Positions 26,823 to 36,524 of a DNA stretch of 64,000 nucleotides are shown here, in pieces. Location: positions 2,108,001 to 2,172,000 of the forward strand of contig OZ245876.1 in NCBI GenBank assembly GCA_965229445.1, written 5' to 3'. Below the pieces are notes generated by a model. The model was not told the origin of the DNA, ran no database searches, and worked only from the letters and a program-made list of their open reading frames with translations. The stretch's first letter is position 1. Every line of letters begins with the position of its first letter. Both the position numbers and the translations under genes were made by a program. The stretch comes from Owenweeksia sp965229445. GTDB taxonomy: Bacteria; Bacteroidota; Bacteroidia; Flavobacteriales; Schleiferiaceae.

Positions 26823-28454
26823 TTATGCAACGGTTCTTAATTTCTTTCCACCAGTATCATTGGTCGAATTATCCTTGAATTGATTAGAGGTATTCTTGGT
26901 TCCTCCGGCTTTCAAGGCTTTTTCGCCGGCGAAACATGTTTTGTGATCGTCTCCGAGATCAGATCCGGCCATCCATTGATGTTTAACACAGGAAACTCCT
27001 TTTCTGATTTCTTGTCTTTGCACTCCTCTCACGTACGCCAACATTCCCTCTTCTCCAAAATAACCTTCGGTAAGATCATTCATGTGGAGCGCGGTAGTAT
27101 GATAAGTTGGTAAGGTGATCAAGTGATGGAATATACCGGCTTCTCTGGCACCATCTCTTTGGAAAGTTTTGATTCTCTGATCAGCGCGATAGCTCAATTC
27201 CGTACCATCATACTGAGGATCCATCAAATTATTCCGGTCGTAAGCAGTCATATTCTCCCCTTCTTCCAGCATGGCTTCATAAGCTTGCTTGCGGAAATTT
27301 AATGTCCAATTAAAGGACGGAGAGTTATTGTATACCAGTTTGGCATTGGGCACAACCTCTCTCACCCGGTTCACCATATGTGCAATTTGCTTCAGGTCTG
27401 GAGTTGGCGTTTCTATCCATAGCAAATCCGCTCCATTTTCCAGACTGGTGATACAATCAAGCACCACTCTATCAATATTTGAATTGCTCTTAAACTTATA
27501 AAGGCCATTGGGCAATCTCACCGGACGAACCAGCTTGCCATTTCTCTTGAGCAGCACATCGTCTTCCTTGGCATCCTCAATAGCGATCTCTTCAGCCTCC
27601 ACAAAAGCCAGGTATTGAGAAGCCAGATCTCCAGGCTTTTGACTAACCGGTAATTTTTGAGTCAGTCCGGCGCCTTCGGAATCTGTTCTGGCCACAATAA
27701 TTCCATTATCAATACCTAATTCGAGAAAGGCATATCTAACCGCGTTTAGTTTAGCGATGAAGTCTTCGTGAGGTACGGTGACCTTTCCGTCCTGATGCCC
27801 ACACTGTTTGGCGTCAGATACCTGATTCTCAATCTGTATGGCACATGCCCCCGCCTGAATCATTTTTTTGGCCAACAAATAGGTGGCTTCTTCATTGCCA
27901 AAACCCGCATCGATATCGGCAATTATGGGTACGATATGCGTTTCAAAGTTATCGATCTCATCCTGCACGTCCTCCCCATTCTCTAGTCTTCTAAAAAGGT
28001 CATTCAATTCTACGGCATCTGCCTGACGCAGAAATTCATAGATCTCAGCGATCAGTTCTGGTACGGCAGTTTTTTCATGCATAGACTGATCCGGTAAGGG
28101 GCCAAATTCAGAACGCAAGGCGGCCACCATCCAACCGGAGAGGTACAGATAACGCTTACTGGTTGTATGATGATGTTTCTTAACGGCAATCATATTTTGT
28201 TGCGCTACAAATCCATGCCAGCAACCCAGGGATTGGGTATAGTTTGATGGATCAGCATCGTAAGCTGCCATATCAGCTCTCATGATGTCGGCCGTATATT
28301 TAGCTATGTCCAAGCCGGTTTTAAAACGATTTTGTGTCAGCATTTTTGCCGCATTTTCAGGATTTACGGCATGCCAGCTGTTGCCATACTTAGCTTTCAA
28401 GTTGCGTACAGTTTCCAGAGCTGAACTGTATTTGCTTTGGGTTAAGTTTTTCAT
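26823..28454 (-). CDS. aceA: Isocitrate lyase
   Basis: A 543-residue isocitrate lyase. The catalytic signature KQCGHQDGK is present with Cys218, preceded by the metal-binding PIIADIDAGFG. LGCWHGFVAQQ and WIETPTPDLKQIAHMV are further conserved family segments. At 543 residues it is the longer bacterial type with an inserted helical region. It splits isocitrate into succinate and glyoxylate in the glyoxylate shunt, sparing carbon during growth on acetate or fatty acids. It lies 68 bp after malate synthase on the same strand. Confidence 0.97.
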   Translation of the reverse strand: MKNLTQSKYSSALETVRNLKAKYGNSWHAVNPENAAKMLTQNRFKTGLDIAKYTADIMRADMAAYDADPSNYTQSLGCWHGFVAQQNMIAVKKHHHTTSKRYLYLSGWMVAALRSEFGPLPDQSMHEKTAVPELIAEIYEFLRQADAVELNDLFRRLENGEDVQDEIDNFETHIVPIIADIDAGFGNEEATYLLAKKMIQAGACAIQIENQVSDAKQCGHQDGKVTVPHEDFIAKLNAVRYAFLELGIDNGIIVARTDSEGAGLTQKLPVSQKPGDLASQYLAFVEAEEIAIEDAKEDDVLLKRNGKLVRPVRLPNGLYKFKSNSNIDRVVLDCITSLENGADLLWIETPTPDLKQIAHMVNRVREVVPNAKLVYNNSPSFNWTLNFRKQAYEAMLEEGENMTAYDRNNLMDPQYDGTELSYRADQRIKTFQRDGAREAGIFHHLITLPTYHTTALHMNDLTEGYFGEEGMLAYVRGVQRQEIRKGVSCVKHQWMAGSDLGDDHKTCFAGEKALKAGGTKNTSNQFKDNSTNDTGGKKLRTVA

Positions 28455-28522
28455 GATAACGAGTTTACTTAGTGTTAAGGTTTATATGTAATTAGCTAGT
28501 TGTTTCTTTTGCTGAGTGATGA

Positions 28523-30121
28523 CTATATATATTGGTAAGCAGGTAGCGTCAGGAATTCTTCAAACTCTTCGGCTAGCACCAACTTGTTGAACAATTCAAA
28601 AGCCAGATCGAGCTTGCTGTTCTTATAGTTTTCCTCTCCATAAAGTGCTTTTATCCCGGCCACTTCATCTTCAAATAATTGCTGATACAATTCACGGTTA
28701 AAGCTTCTACCGTCTTCGAGTACCACCTTGTTTTTTAGCCACTGCCACAACTGGGTGCGGGATATTTCGGCAGTAGCCGCGTCTTCCATCAAATTGTAAA
28801 GAGCAACGGCTCCATTACCCCTGAGCCAGGCTTCCATGTACAGGATACCGACATTGATGTTTTTTCGCACACCTGCTTCGGTAACAGTTCCTTGCGGAAG
28901 TTCTACCAGATCTTCTTCTGTTATATTTACATCATCACGAGTGACGTGCAGTTGATTGGGAGTTGGCATATGCTTATTAAACTCCTCCATGGCTACCGCT
29001 ACTAGTGCGGGGTGAGCAACCCATGTTCCGTCATGTCCGTTTATAGCTTCCCGCTCCTTGTCCTTTCTAACTTTCTCCAATGCTGCGGCGTTGGCCTCTT
29101 CATCATTCTTAATGGGGATCTGAGCGGCCATACCTCCCATGGCGTGAATGCCGCGTTTATGACATCGCTGAATCACCAATTTGGAGTAGGCATCCATAAA
29201 AGGAGTGGTCATCGTAACCTGATCGCGGTTTGGCACTACAAAATTGGGGTGGTTTCTAAGCTTCTTGATGTACGAAAAGATATAATCCCAACGTCCACAG
29301 TTTAATCCTACAATATGATCTTTCAACTCATAGATAATCTCATCCAGTTGAAAGCTAGCGGTGATCGTTTCAATTAAGACCGTCGCTTTAAAAGTACCGG
29401 CTGGAATACCCAAATATTTTTGGGCAAAAAGAAAAACATCATTCCACCAACGAGCTTCTGTGTAGTGCTCTAACTTAGGCAGATAGAAGTATGGCGCGGT
29501 ACCGCTGGCCAGCATGGTTTTGGTATTGTGAAACACGTACAGTCCAAAATCTACCAAACTGCCTGAGGCCACCTGATTGTTTACTAAGAGATGTCTTTCG
29601 TTGAGATGTAATCCTCTGGGTCTAACCAATAGAACCGCAGTGTTCTCATTTAGCCGGTACGACTTACCGCGAGCGGCATCATCCAGGGAGATCGTTTTTT
29701 TGTTGGCATCAATTAAGTTTTGTTGCCCTTGCATGGCGTTGTCCCAGGTTGGAGAGTTACTATCCTCTAAATCAGCCATGAAAGTTTTAGCTCCTGAATT
29801 GAGAGCGTTAATAATCATCTTTCGATCTACCGGACCAGTAATTTCAACACGACGGTCCAGCAGGTCAGAAGGAATGCTTTCAGCGGTCCAGTCTCCCTCT
29901 CTTATACTTTGTGTTTCGGGTGGAAATACAGGAAAGCCACCTTGATCAAAAACCTCTTGTTGTTTATCTCTTTTAGCCAGCAGTTCTAACCTTCTGGCAT
30001 TAAAATTTTCATGCAAGAGTGCAATAAACTCCAGAGCTTCATCGGTGAGAATGTTCGGATAATGATGAGTAGCCGATTGAGCAAATTGTATCTGATGCTT
30101 TGTGGTTAGGGTATTTTCCAT
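28523..30121 (-). CDS. aceB: Malate synthase A
   Basis: A 532-residue malate synthase A from the ATG at 30121 (an earlier in-frame ATG at 30145 lies close to the operator region and is less likely). Family segments include TFMADLEDSNSPTWDN, LLVRPRGLHLNERH, the catalytic-region LIETITASFQLDEIIYEL with LNCGRWDYIFSYIK, and DGTWVAHPALV. It condenses glyoxylate with acetyl-CoA to malate. It is the first gene of the aceB-aceA pair, divergent from the regulator at 30228, which starts 107 bp away across a palindromic site. Confidence 0.97.
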   Translation of the reverse strand: MENTLTTKHQIQFAQSATHHYPNILTDEALEFIALLHENFNARRLELLAKRDKQQEVFDQGGFPVFPPETQSIREGDWTAESIPSDLLDRRVEITGPVDRKMIINALNSGAKTFMADLEDSNSPTWDNAMQGQQNLIDANKKTISLDDAARGKSYRLNENTAVLLVRPRGLHLNERHLLVNNQVASGSLVDFGLYVFHNTKTMLASGTAPYFYLPKLEHYTEARWWNDVFLFAQKYLGIPAGTFKATVLIETITASFQLDEIIYELKDHIVGLNCGRWDYIFSYIKKLRNHPNFVVPNRDQVTMTTPFMDAYSKLVIQRCHKRGIHAMGGMAAQIPIKNDEEANAAALEKVRKDKEREAINGHDGTWVAHPALVAVAMEEFNKHMPTPNQLHVTRDDVNITEEDLVELPQGTVTEAGVRKNINVGILYMEAWLRGNGAVALYNLMEDAATAEISRTQLWQWLKNKVVLEDGRSFNRELYQQLFEDEVAGIKALYGEENYKNSKLDLAFELFNKLVLAEEFEEFLTLPAYQYI

Positions 30122-30171
30122 GGTTTTTAATGTTTGGCAAGACAATAATAGAAAAAGATTTTAGAAAAACA

Positions 30172-30185
30172 AGCGAACGTTCGCT
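30172..30185. promoter_or_regulatory. Perfect 14-bp palindrome AGCGAACGTTCGCT, candidate operator
   Basis: A fully self-complementary 14-mer in the 107-bp gap between aceB and the divergent HTH regulator, 51 bp from the aceB start and 43 bp from the regulator start. A dimeric XRE-type regulator would be expected to bind such a site, so I infer this is the regulator's operator for both promoters. Confidence 0.6.
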
Positions 30186-30210
30186 AAAAACGTCTTTTCG
30201 CAAGTTTTAC

Positions 30211-30218
30211 TACTTTTG
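30211..30218 (+). promoter_or_regulatory. Candidate -7 element (TACTTTTG) for the regulator gene
   Basis: An exact TAnnTTTG match 9 bp before the ATG at 30228 and 26 bp from the palindrome. The palindrome would fall around the -35 region, a position fitting autoregulation. Confidence 0.4.
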
Positions 30219-30227
30219 GCCGCAGCA

Positions 30228-31712
30228 ATGGAACAGGACTATATCAAACTTATTTTCGGCTTAAAGCTCAAGCAGATTCGTACAGAGAAGAAACTATCAC
30301 TTTCCGCTTTGGCCAGAATTTCAGGCCTATCAAAGTCCTATCTAAATGAAATAGAAAAAGGAAAAAAGTATCCCAAACCAGATAAAATTGCCATCCTTTC
30401 CGAGAAACTTGATGTTCCTTACGATCAGATGGTATCCTTAAAGCTCGATAAGAATCTGGCGCCTATTGGAAAGCTCCTACAATCTAAAGTATTGAAGGAA
30501 ATACCCCTGGATTTATTTGGTATTAAGGAAAGTAACTTAATAGATATTGTGGCCAACGCCCCGGCCAAAGTGAATGCCTTCATCAGTACCATCATAGAAA
30601 TAGCGCAGAATTACAATTTTAGTAGAGAGAATTTTTTTCTGGCTTCGGTACGTTCATTTCAGGAAGCCAACAACAATTACTTCGAGGATATTGAGGAGCA
30701 GGTAATAAAGTTCTGTAAATCCCTAAAGCTGGATTCTACCAAGCCATTGAGGTCATCAGACCTTGAGCAGATTCTGATCGATAAATATGCTTACACGATA
30801 AATCATTCTGCTTTAAGTGAGTATGAAGCCTTGGGAAATCTGCGTTCCATCTTTGTTCCAAAAACCAAAACCCTATTGCTCGCCAATACCATCGATGATG
30901 CCCAACGCACATTTATTTATGCCAAAGAAATAGCTTATAACTTTCTTAAGATCAAGGATAGGCTTTACACTTTCTCCTGGATAAAGTTTGAAAACTTTGA
31001 GCAGGTGATCAACAATTTTTACGCCTCTTATTTTGCCGGGGCCTTGATAATTTCCAAAGACGTATTGACAGCAGAGCTGGAGAAGTTGTTCTCCAGAGTT
31101 GCCTTCGACAGGGATTTATTCCTGGAGATGCTGGATGCCTTCAATGCTTCACCGGAGACCTTTTATCAGCGTCTAACCAATATTTTACCAAAGTCATTTG
31201 GCATTCAGGATTTATTCTTCCTGAGGTTTACCCACATCGCTGGCAGTGGGAAATTTCATTTGAAAAAAGAACTGCACTTGTCACATCAGCACTCTCCTCG
31301 TGCCAATGAAACCAATGAGCACTATTGCCGACGATGGGTTTCATTGCGTGTATTGGAAGACATTAGCTGGAATGGCGAAACCCACCAATTCGATATTCAA
31401 ATTTCGAGATACCAGAGCGATGATAAGAGGTATTTGATATTATCTTCTGCCAGCAAAGACCCCTTTGTTGCCAATCAATACCGCAGTATTTCAATTGGCC
31501 TATTGATCAATAAACACCTGGAACGCAAGCTGAAGTTCTTGCATGATCCGTCTATTAAAACCCAATTGGTTGGGGTCACCTGTGAACACTGCGCTATTAA
31601 CGATTGCTCCGTGCGACAACGCCCCCCAAGGTATATTGTGAAAGAAGCCCGAGACAAAAAAATAGAGCTTATTGTGGAGGAGCTGGCAGAAAAGTTCAAG
31701 TCGAAAAAATAG
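30228..31712 (+). CDS. XRE-family regulator with IrrE-like and DUF2083-like domains, glyoxylate shunt control
   Basis: A 494-residue protein from the ATG at 30228. Residues about 10-60 are a helix-turn-helix (LSALARISGLSKSYLNEIEKG). The middle (about 160-290) corresponds to the IrrE/ImmA-like domain, without an obvious intact HExxH. The C-terminus carries the Cys cluster CEHCAINDCSVRQRPP, a pattern of the DUF2083 domain. This three-part layout is that of the RamB/ScfR group, which controls acetate, propionate and short-chain fatty acid metabolism; actinobacterial RamB controls aceA/aceB. Divergence from aceB with a palindrome between supports the same job here. Confidence 0.85.
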   Translation: MEQDYIKLIFGLKLKQIRTEKKLSLSALARISGLSKSYLNEIEKGKKYPKPDKIAILSEKLDVPYDQMVSLKLDKNLAPIGKLLQSKVLKEIPLDLFGIKESNLIDIVANAPAKVNAFISTIIEIAQNYNFSRENFFLASVRSFQEANNNYFEDIEEQVIKFCKSLKLDSTKPLRSSDLEQILIDKYAYTINHSALSEYEALGNLRSIFVPKTKTLLLANTIDDAQRTFIYAKEIAYNFLKIKDRLYTFSWIKFENFEQVINNFYASYFAGALIISKDVLTAELEKLFSRVAFDRDLFLEMLDAFNASPETFYQRLTNILPKSFGIQDLFFLRFTHIAGSGKFHLKKELHLSHQHSPRANETNEHYCRRWVSLRVLEDISWNGETHQFDIQISRYQSDDKRYLILSSASKDPFVANQYRSISIGLLINKHLERKLKFLHDPSIKTQLVGVTCEHCAINDCSVRQRPPRYIVKEARDKKIELIVEELAEKFKSKK

Positions 31713-31878
31713 ACTTATTAAGCTTTCCTGCCATTAGCAAAGCCTCGAAATCCGCAAACGTATTGTATCACGGACAGGTCAGCTTATCCCTTATAATAAG
31801 CCAATTCAGGTTTATGCACTTCCCATTATCCTTCAGAAATCCTCTTTTTGTATCTTCATTGACCCTTTTCCGAAACAG

Positions 31879-34800
31879 ATGTATCGATTCCTGCTTGCCA
31901 TTTTTATGTCCTCAATATCCCTGCAGCTCCATGCGCAGTGTAATTCCTTGACGAATTATCTGGCTACCAATATCACTCCAAACTCCGTTGATGTTAATCT
32001 ATCTGGCAATGGTTCTGGACTATGGGAGTTTCAATATGGGTTGGAAGGATTTACCCTGGGACAAGGAACAATATTTCAGACCACAGACCTCACAACAACT
32101 ATTTCCGGTTTAGCGGCATCGCAGAAGTACCGAGTGTTTATAAGACGTATTTGTGGTTCTGCCAACAGTTCATGGATAAGCTTCACCTTCAGCACCAGTT
32201 GCACCAAAGTTTTAATCGCTCCGGTACAATTTCATTTTGAAGGTTCGCACTGGGCTTACCCCACCACCCCCACTGCCATAGGACTGATGGACTCTTGTTG
32301 GCTTGTGAGTCCTCAAGGCGTGGGTACATTTTGGTCAGTAGGTCCACCGCATGAAACCCGTCTAAATACGGGACCAGAAAATGATCATACTACCGGCTAC
32401 GGTCAGTACTTGTGCTTAAATGCCCAGGGCGTTTCTCTTGATTCTGCATCCACCCTCAAGATGCCGGCTATAGACCTTACCGGTTTAAACAATCCACAAT
32501 TTAGTTTTTGGTACCATATTTATGGCGTGGAGGTGGATTCCATGTTGATCTTTGCTAAAAAATCATCCCTTGCATTATGGGACACCATTCACCGGTTTAT
32601 TGGTCAACAGCAATTTGCACAAACAGAAAACTGGCAATCCCTTAGCCTTTCCTTATCAACTTACGCAAATGACACGGTGGATATTCAATTCATCGGTTAT
32701 GGAAATGGCACCAGGGTGCGAATGGCACTGGATGATATTTCCATTCACGATTCAGCTTCTTGCAGACCGCCAGGCTATTTTCGCAGTGTTTCCACCAGTC
32801 ATAACTCGGTTCTGCTAGACTGGGATCCGGAATCAGCGGCAAGCTTCAAGATAGAATATGGTAAAAAAGGATTCACTCCAGGCACTGGCACTAAGGTGGC
32901 GGCAAGTGTACAGCCTTTTCGGATTAGCAATCTCACACCAGATACTACCTATGTTTTTTACATACGCAGTGAGTGTGCCTCCTCACAATTCAGCGGTTGG
33001 ACAGGTCCGTTGGAAGTAAATACCGACTGTACCCCTATTTTGGCACCCTACTTTGAAGATTTTGAGGGTGCTGCCTGGCCGCAAGGAGGAATTATGCATT
33101 GCTGGGACCGCTTCAACAAGCTAGACTTTAAGTGGAATGTAGGGCCTCCGCCATTAAGCTGGACTCAGAGTGGGCCAGGCGCAAACAATCACACCCCCGG
33201 TGGCAGCAAATTTATTGTAGCTCACCGCCCCAACCAGTCAGGTGATGCCAGATCTACCATCATCACCCCACCCATCAAGCTGGACAGTGTTACCAATCCT
33301 GAACTCGTATTCTGGTCTCATATGTTTGGGCTGCAGATTACAGCTTTTGAAATTTCCATCGATAGCGGTGATGGATTTCATCTTCTGCAAAGAATAATTG
33401 GGTCGCAACAGCTCTCAAAAACAGCCGCTTGGGATGAACGAATCTTTGCGCTACCTGCTTATGCGGGTAAAACCATCAAAGTAAAGTTTACGGGGATTGG
33501 CTCCTCCAATTACGCCTCTCTCTCTCGGATAGCAGTAGATGACATTTCCATAGACGAAGCACCTTCGTGCCGCAAGCCCACCAATCTACAGCTCAATCAT
33601 GTGAGTTTCACGACTGCCGGCATAAGTTGGTTAACCGGTGGTTCTACCAACTGGATGATAAAATTAGCAACCAACGGGACACCGGATAGCATTTTCGCGA
33701 GTTCATCTAACCCCCTAAATTTAAGCACTTTGCAGTCTGGGGCTGATTATACAATATGGGTGAGAGATAGTTGCGGCCTGGGTGATGTAGGAGAATGGAG
33801 TGCTCCTTTAGCCTTTAGAACTTTTTGCACCCCCGACACTGCACCTTATCTTGAAGATTTTGATTCCAGTTCGTTTGTGGTACAAACCTCCTATTTTTCA
33901 ACCGGCTACCTGGCTCCATGCTGGGAAAGAAGTCATGAGATTGGTCCTATATGGCAGCCTTCTCCAGCTACCATTTTTCCCAACAACTTGCTACCGGCCA
34001 ATGATCACACCTCCGGTACCGGCCAATATCTTGGCGGCTCACTCTTCCTTGCCAATGGCACCAACGAATTTACATCCTTTACCTCTCCTCATATTGATAT
34101 TTCTAAACTTCCCAATCCCGAAATGTCATTTTGGTACTTCTTAGGAGGTTATATCTTTTCCACTAACCAACTACAACTGGAAATTAATGATGGTTCGGGG
34201 TGGCAGCATATAACCACCATATTCGGGCCTACCCATCCCTCAACCAATGATCCCTGGCTCGAGAAAATTGTTGATCTCAGTAACCTCACAGGCGATACGA
34301 TAAGACTTAGGTTTAAAACCCTGGGGGATGATCTATATGCCACCACAGCGGGTGGTGTTGACGATATTTCAATTTACAATCGACCCTGTTCTTCTCCCTC
34401 GGCCTTGAAAAGTATCAGTGTGGGAAGTCATCACGCCAGTTTAAGCTGGATTTCAGGAGGAGCTACAAATTGGGTCTTAAGGTTTGGACCAGACAGTACT
34501 AGTTTTCAGTATTTAACCACCTCCGTCAATGATTCGTTTGTACTAAATGGGCTTTTGCCCAATACCCGCTATCAGATATGGGTGCGAGACAGCTGCGGAG
34601 CAGATGTGAGCGACTGGCACGGCCCTCTATTCATCCATACCGACTGTCTTCCTACGCAGGTTCCCTATCATGAAAGTTTTGACGATCCTTCTTGGGTTCC
34701 CGCAGTTACTTTTGCCGATTTAGGGATGATCAATACTTGTTGGAGACGGAGCGACAGCCTTCACCAGGTTTGGGTTCCAAAAACCGGGGCCAGTTTTAGT

Positions 34801-36447
34801 AGCCTTAGTGGCCCTGCCAGTCCTCGCAACGGATCGGGTAATTACCTGATGTTGACCATCTTAAATAACAACCCGGGATCGGGCGATACTGCGGTGGAAA
34901 TTATAAGTCCACCCATAATCAATACAGGGCTTCAGCAACCGGAATTAAATTTTTGGTATCACTTATATGGAGCAGAAATAGAGAAGCTAAAGATATACCT
35001 GGAAAAGACAAATGGATCCCGAACATTGATTGATGAGTTTCTGGGGCAGCAGCAAAATTCGCAAACTGACCCCTGGCAACAACGTACCATCCCGCTCTCA
35101 GCATTTCAGGGAGACACCATCAAAGTGATTTTCTCAGGGAAAATAGGCAATACGCTAGCCCTGGTGAATGCCGCCATTGATGACCTGGAGATCATTGATG
35201 CCGTTTGCAGCAGTCCATCTAACCTTACAGCCACCAACATTAGCTACAATTCTGCAGATCTTAACTGGAATTCCGTCAGTGTTTACAGCAAAATAGAATA
35301 CGGACCGGCAGGATTCACCAAAGGAACGGGAACCCTTATTTCCGGAGTTGCTCCCGGCTATGTACTTACAGGCTTACTCCCCTTAACCACTTATGAATAC
35401 TATGTACAGGATAGTTGTCGGGCAACCATTAGTCCCTGGGCAGGACCTTTTAGTTTTACTACCAGTTGTAGCTTACCCGTGGCAGATTTTAGCTATCAGG
35501 GACCGGCGTTGAGCGTGAGTTTTGACGGAACAAATTCCCTGGGCAGTGGGCTTAGTTTTTACTGGGAATATGGAGATGGCAACACCGGTGTGGGGCTGAA
35601 GAGCAGTCACACCTATGCCATGGCCGGCACCTATAATGTAAGTTTAGTTACCACGGATACCTGTAGCCAGCATGATACTCTAAGTAAGCGTGTATTGGTT
35701 TGTGACTTACCCATAGCGGTGATCAACTATACTCGAAATGGACTTCAGGTTAGTTTGGATGGCACGTCCTCTACTAACGCTGCGCAATACTACTGGGATC
35801 TTGGCGTAGCGGGCATTTTTACCGGTGCAAGCCCTACCGCCAGCTTTCCTGCCAAAGGAAACTATCCCATCTACCTGGTAGTGACCAATGACTGTGGCGG
35901 TCAAGACACTTCCGCTATGAATTTGTTAATCTGTGATCCACCTATTTCATCATTTACTGCTAATATTTCAACCGTCGTTTCTCCCGGCATGTTGGTGTAT
36001 TTTGATGGCACCGCCTCACGCTTTGCCGACTCATTTATGTGGATATTTGGTGATGGAAATATAGATACCTCTTCGCTTACTCCAGCTCATGTGTATGCAA
36101 CCAGCAGCTTAAATTATGTTGTAACTCTTATTACCCATGCCGATTGTGGCCTTTCAGATACTCTGTCATATAAGCTTAGTAGTATTGGTATGGATGAGCC
36201 AGGAAAATCAGCATTATCCCTCTACCCTAATCCGGTAAAGGATGTTTTGCGGATAACCAGCTTTACAGAGAACCTGTCTGCCTCTGATTTTATCTGGATT
36301 GATCAATCAGGAAAACCGCTTAAAGTTGCCATAACCTCGATCTCTAAAAAATCATTGGAAATCGATGTATCTCAGCTACCAACTGGTGCGTACTATATTT
36401 TAGATATCAGTAGAAATACTGAAGCCATTAAAGTTATAGTACACTAG
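31879..36447 (+). CDS. Giant secreted surface protein: FN3, MAM-like and PKD domains, T9SS tail
   Basis: A 1522-residue protein with a signal peptide (MYRFLLAIFMSSISLQLHAQ). Five fibronectin type III domains (starting near residues 27, 300, 570, 840, 1113) alternate with four jelly-roll modules of MAM/choice-of-anchor type (near 117, 394, 650, 920). Each module repeats the elements PYxEDFE or close variants, W-C-W, NPEL.FW, and DDISI. Three PKD domains follow (near 1197, 1277, 1357; WEYGDGNTG, WIFGDGN). The last 75 residues are a T9SS tail (LSLYPNPVKDVLRIT, LPTGAYYILDIS). It is probably an adhesin or polymer-binding protein. Confidence 0.9.
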   Translation: MYRFLLAIFMSSISLQLHAQCNSLTNYLATNITPNSVDVNLSGNGSGLWEFQYGLEGFTLGQGTIFQTTDLTTTISGLAASQKYRVFIRRICGSANSSWISFTFSTSCTKVLIAPVQFHFEGSHWAYPTTPTAIGLMDSCWLVSPQGVGTFWSVGPPHETRLNTGPENDHTTGYGQYLCLNAQGVSLDSASTLKMPAIDLTGLNNPQFSFWYHIYGVEVDSMLIFAKKSSLALWDTIHRFIGQQQFAQTENWQSLSLSLSTYANDTVDIQFIGYGNGTRVRMALDDISIHDSASCRPPGYFRSVSTSHNSVLLDWDPESAASFKIEYGKKGFTPGTGTKVAASVQPFRISNLTPDTTYVFYIRSECASSQFSGWTGPLEVNTDCTPILAPYFEDFEGAAWPQGGIMHCWDRFNKLDFKWNVGPPPLSWTQSGPGANNHTPGGSKFIVAHRPNQSGDARSTIITPPIKLDSVTNPELVFWSHMFGLQITAFEISIDSGDGFHLLQRIIGSQQLSKTAAWDERIFALPAYAGKTIKVKFTGIGSSNYASLSRIAVDDISIDEAPSCRKPTNLQLNHVSFTTAGISWLTGGSTNWMIKLATNGTPDSIFASSSNPLNLSTLQSGADYTIWVRDSCGLGDVGEWSAPLAFRTFCTPDTAPYLEDFDSSSFVVQTSYFSTGYLAPCWERSHEIGPIWQPSPATIFPNNLLPANDHTSGTGQYLGGSLFLANGTNEFTSFTSPHIDISKLPNPEMSFWYFLGGYIFSTNQLQLEINDGSGWQHITTIFGPTHPSTNDPWLEKIVDLSNLTGDTIRLRFKTLGDDLYATTAGGVDDISIYNRPCSSPSALKSISVGSHHASLSWISGGATNWVLRFGPDSTSFQYLTTSVNDSFVLNGLLPNTRYQIWVRDSCGADVSDWHGPLFIHTDCLPTQVPYHESFDDPSWVPAVTFADLGMINTCWRRSDSLHQVWVPKTGASFSSLSGPASPRNGSGNYLMLTILNNNPGSGDTAVEIISPPIINTGLQQPELNFWYHLYGAEIEKLKIYLEKTNGSRTLIDEFLGQQQNSQTDPWQQRTIPLSAFQGDTIKVIFSGKIGNTLALVNAAIDDLEIIDAVCSSPSNLTATNISYNSADLNWNSVSVYSKIEYGPAGFTKGTGTLISGVAPGYVLTGLLPLTTYEYYVQDSCRATISPWAGPFSFTTSCSLPVADFSYQGPALSVSFDGTNSLGSGLSFYWEYGDGNTGVGLKSSHTYAMAGTYNVSLVTTDTCSQHDTLSKRVLVCDLPIAVINYTRNGLQVSLDGTSSTNAAQYYWDLGVAGIFTGASPTASFPAKGNYPIYLVVTNDCGGQDTSAMNLLICDPPISSFTANISTVVSPGMLVYFDGTASRFADSFMWIFGDGNIDTSSLTPAHVYATSSLNYVVTLITHADCGLSDTLSYKLSSIGMDEPGKSALSLYPNPVKDVLRITSFTENLSASDFIWIDQSGKPLKVAITSISKKSLEIDVSQLPTGAYYILDISRNTEAIKVIVH

Positions 36448-36477
36448 ATAACCAGTGCCAATTAAGCCTTGTAATTC

Positions 36478-36510
36478 AACGGAAAGGGAATGAACATCAT
36501 CCTTTCCGTT
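36478..36510. terminator. Bidirectional hairpin terminator between convergent genes
   Basis: A perfect 10-bp stem AACGGAAAGG / CCTTTCCGTT around a 13-nt loop, between the stop of the giant surface protein (36447) and the stop of the convergent OMP gene (36525). Flanking T/A bias is modest. Confidence 0.7.
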
Positions 36511-36524
36511 TATGGACAAAAGTT

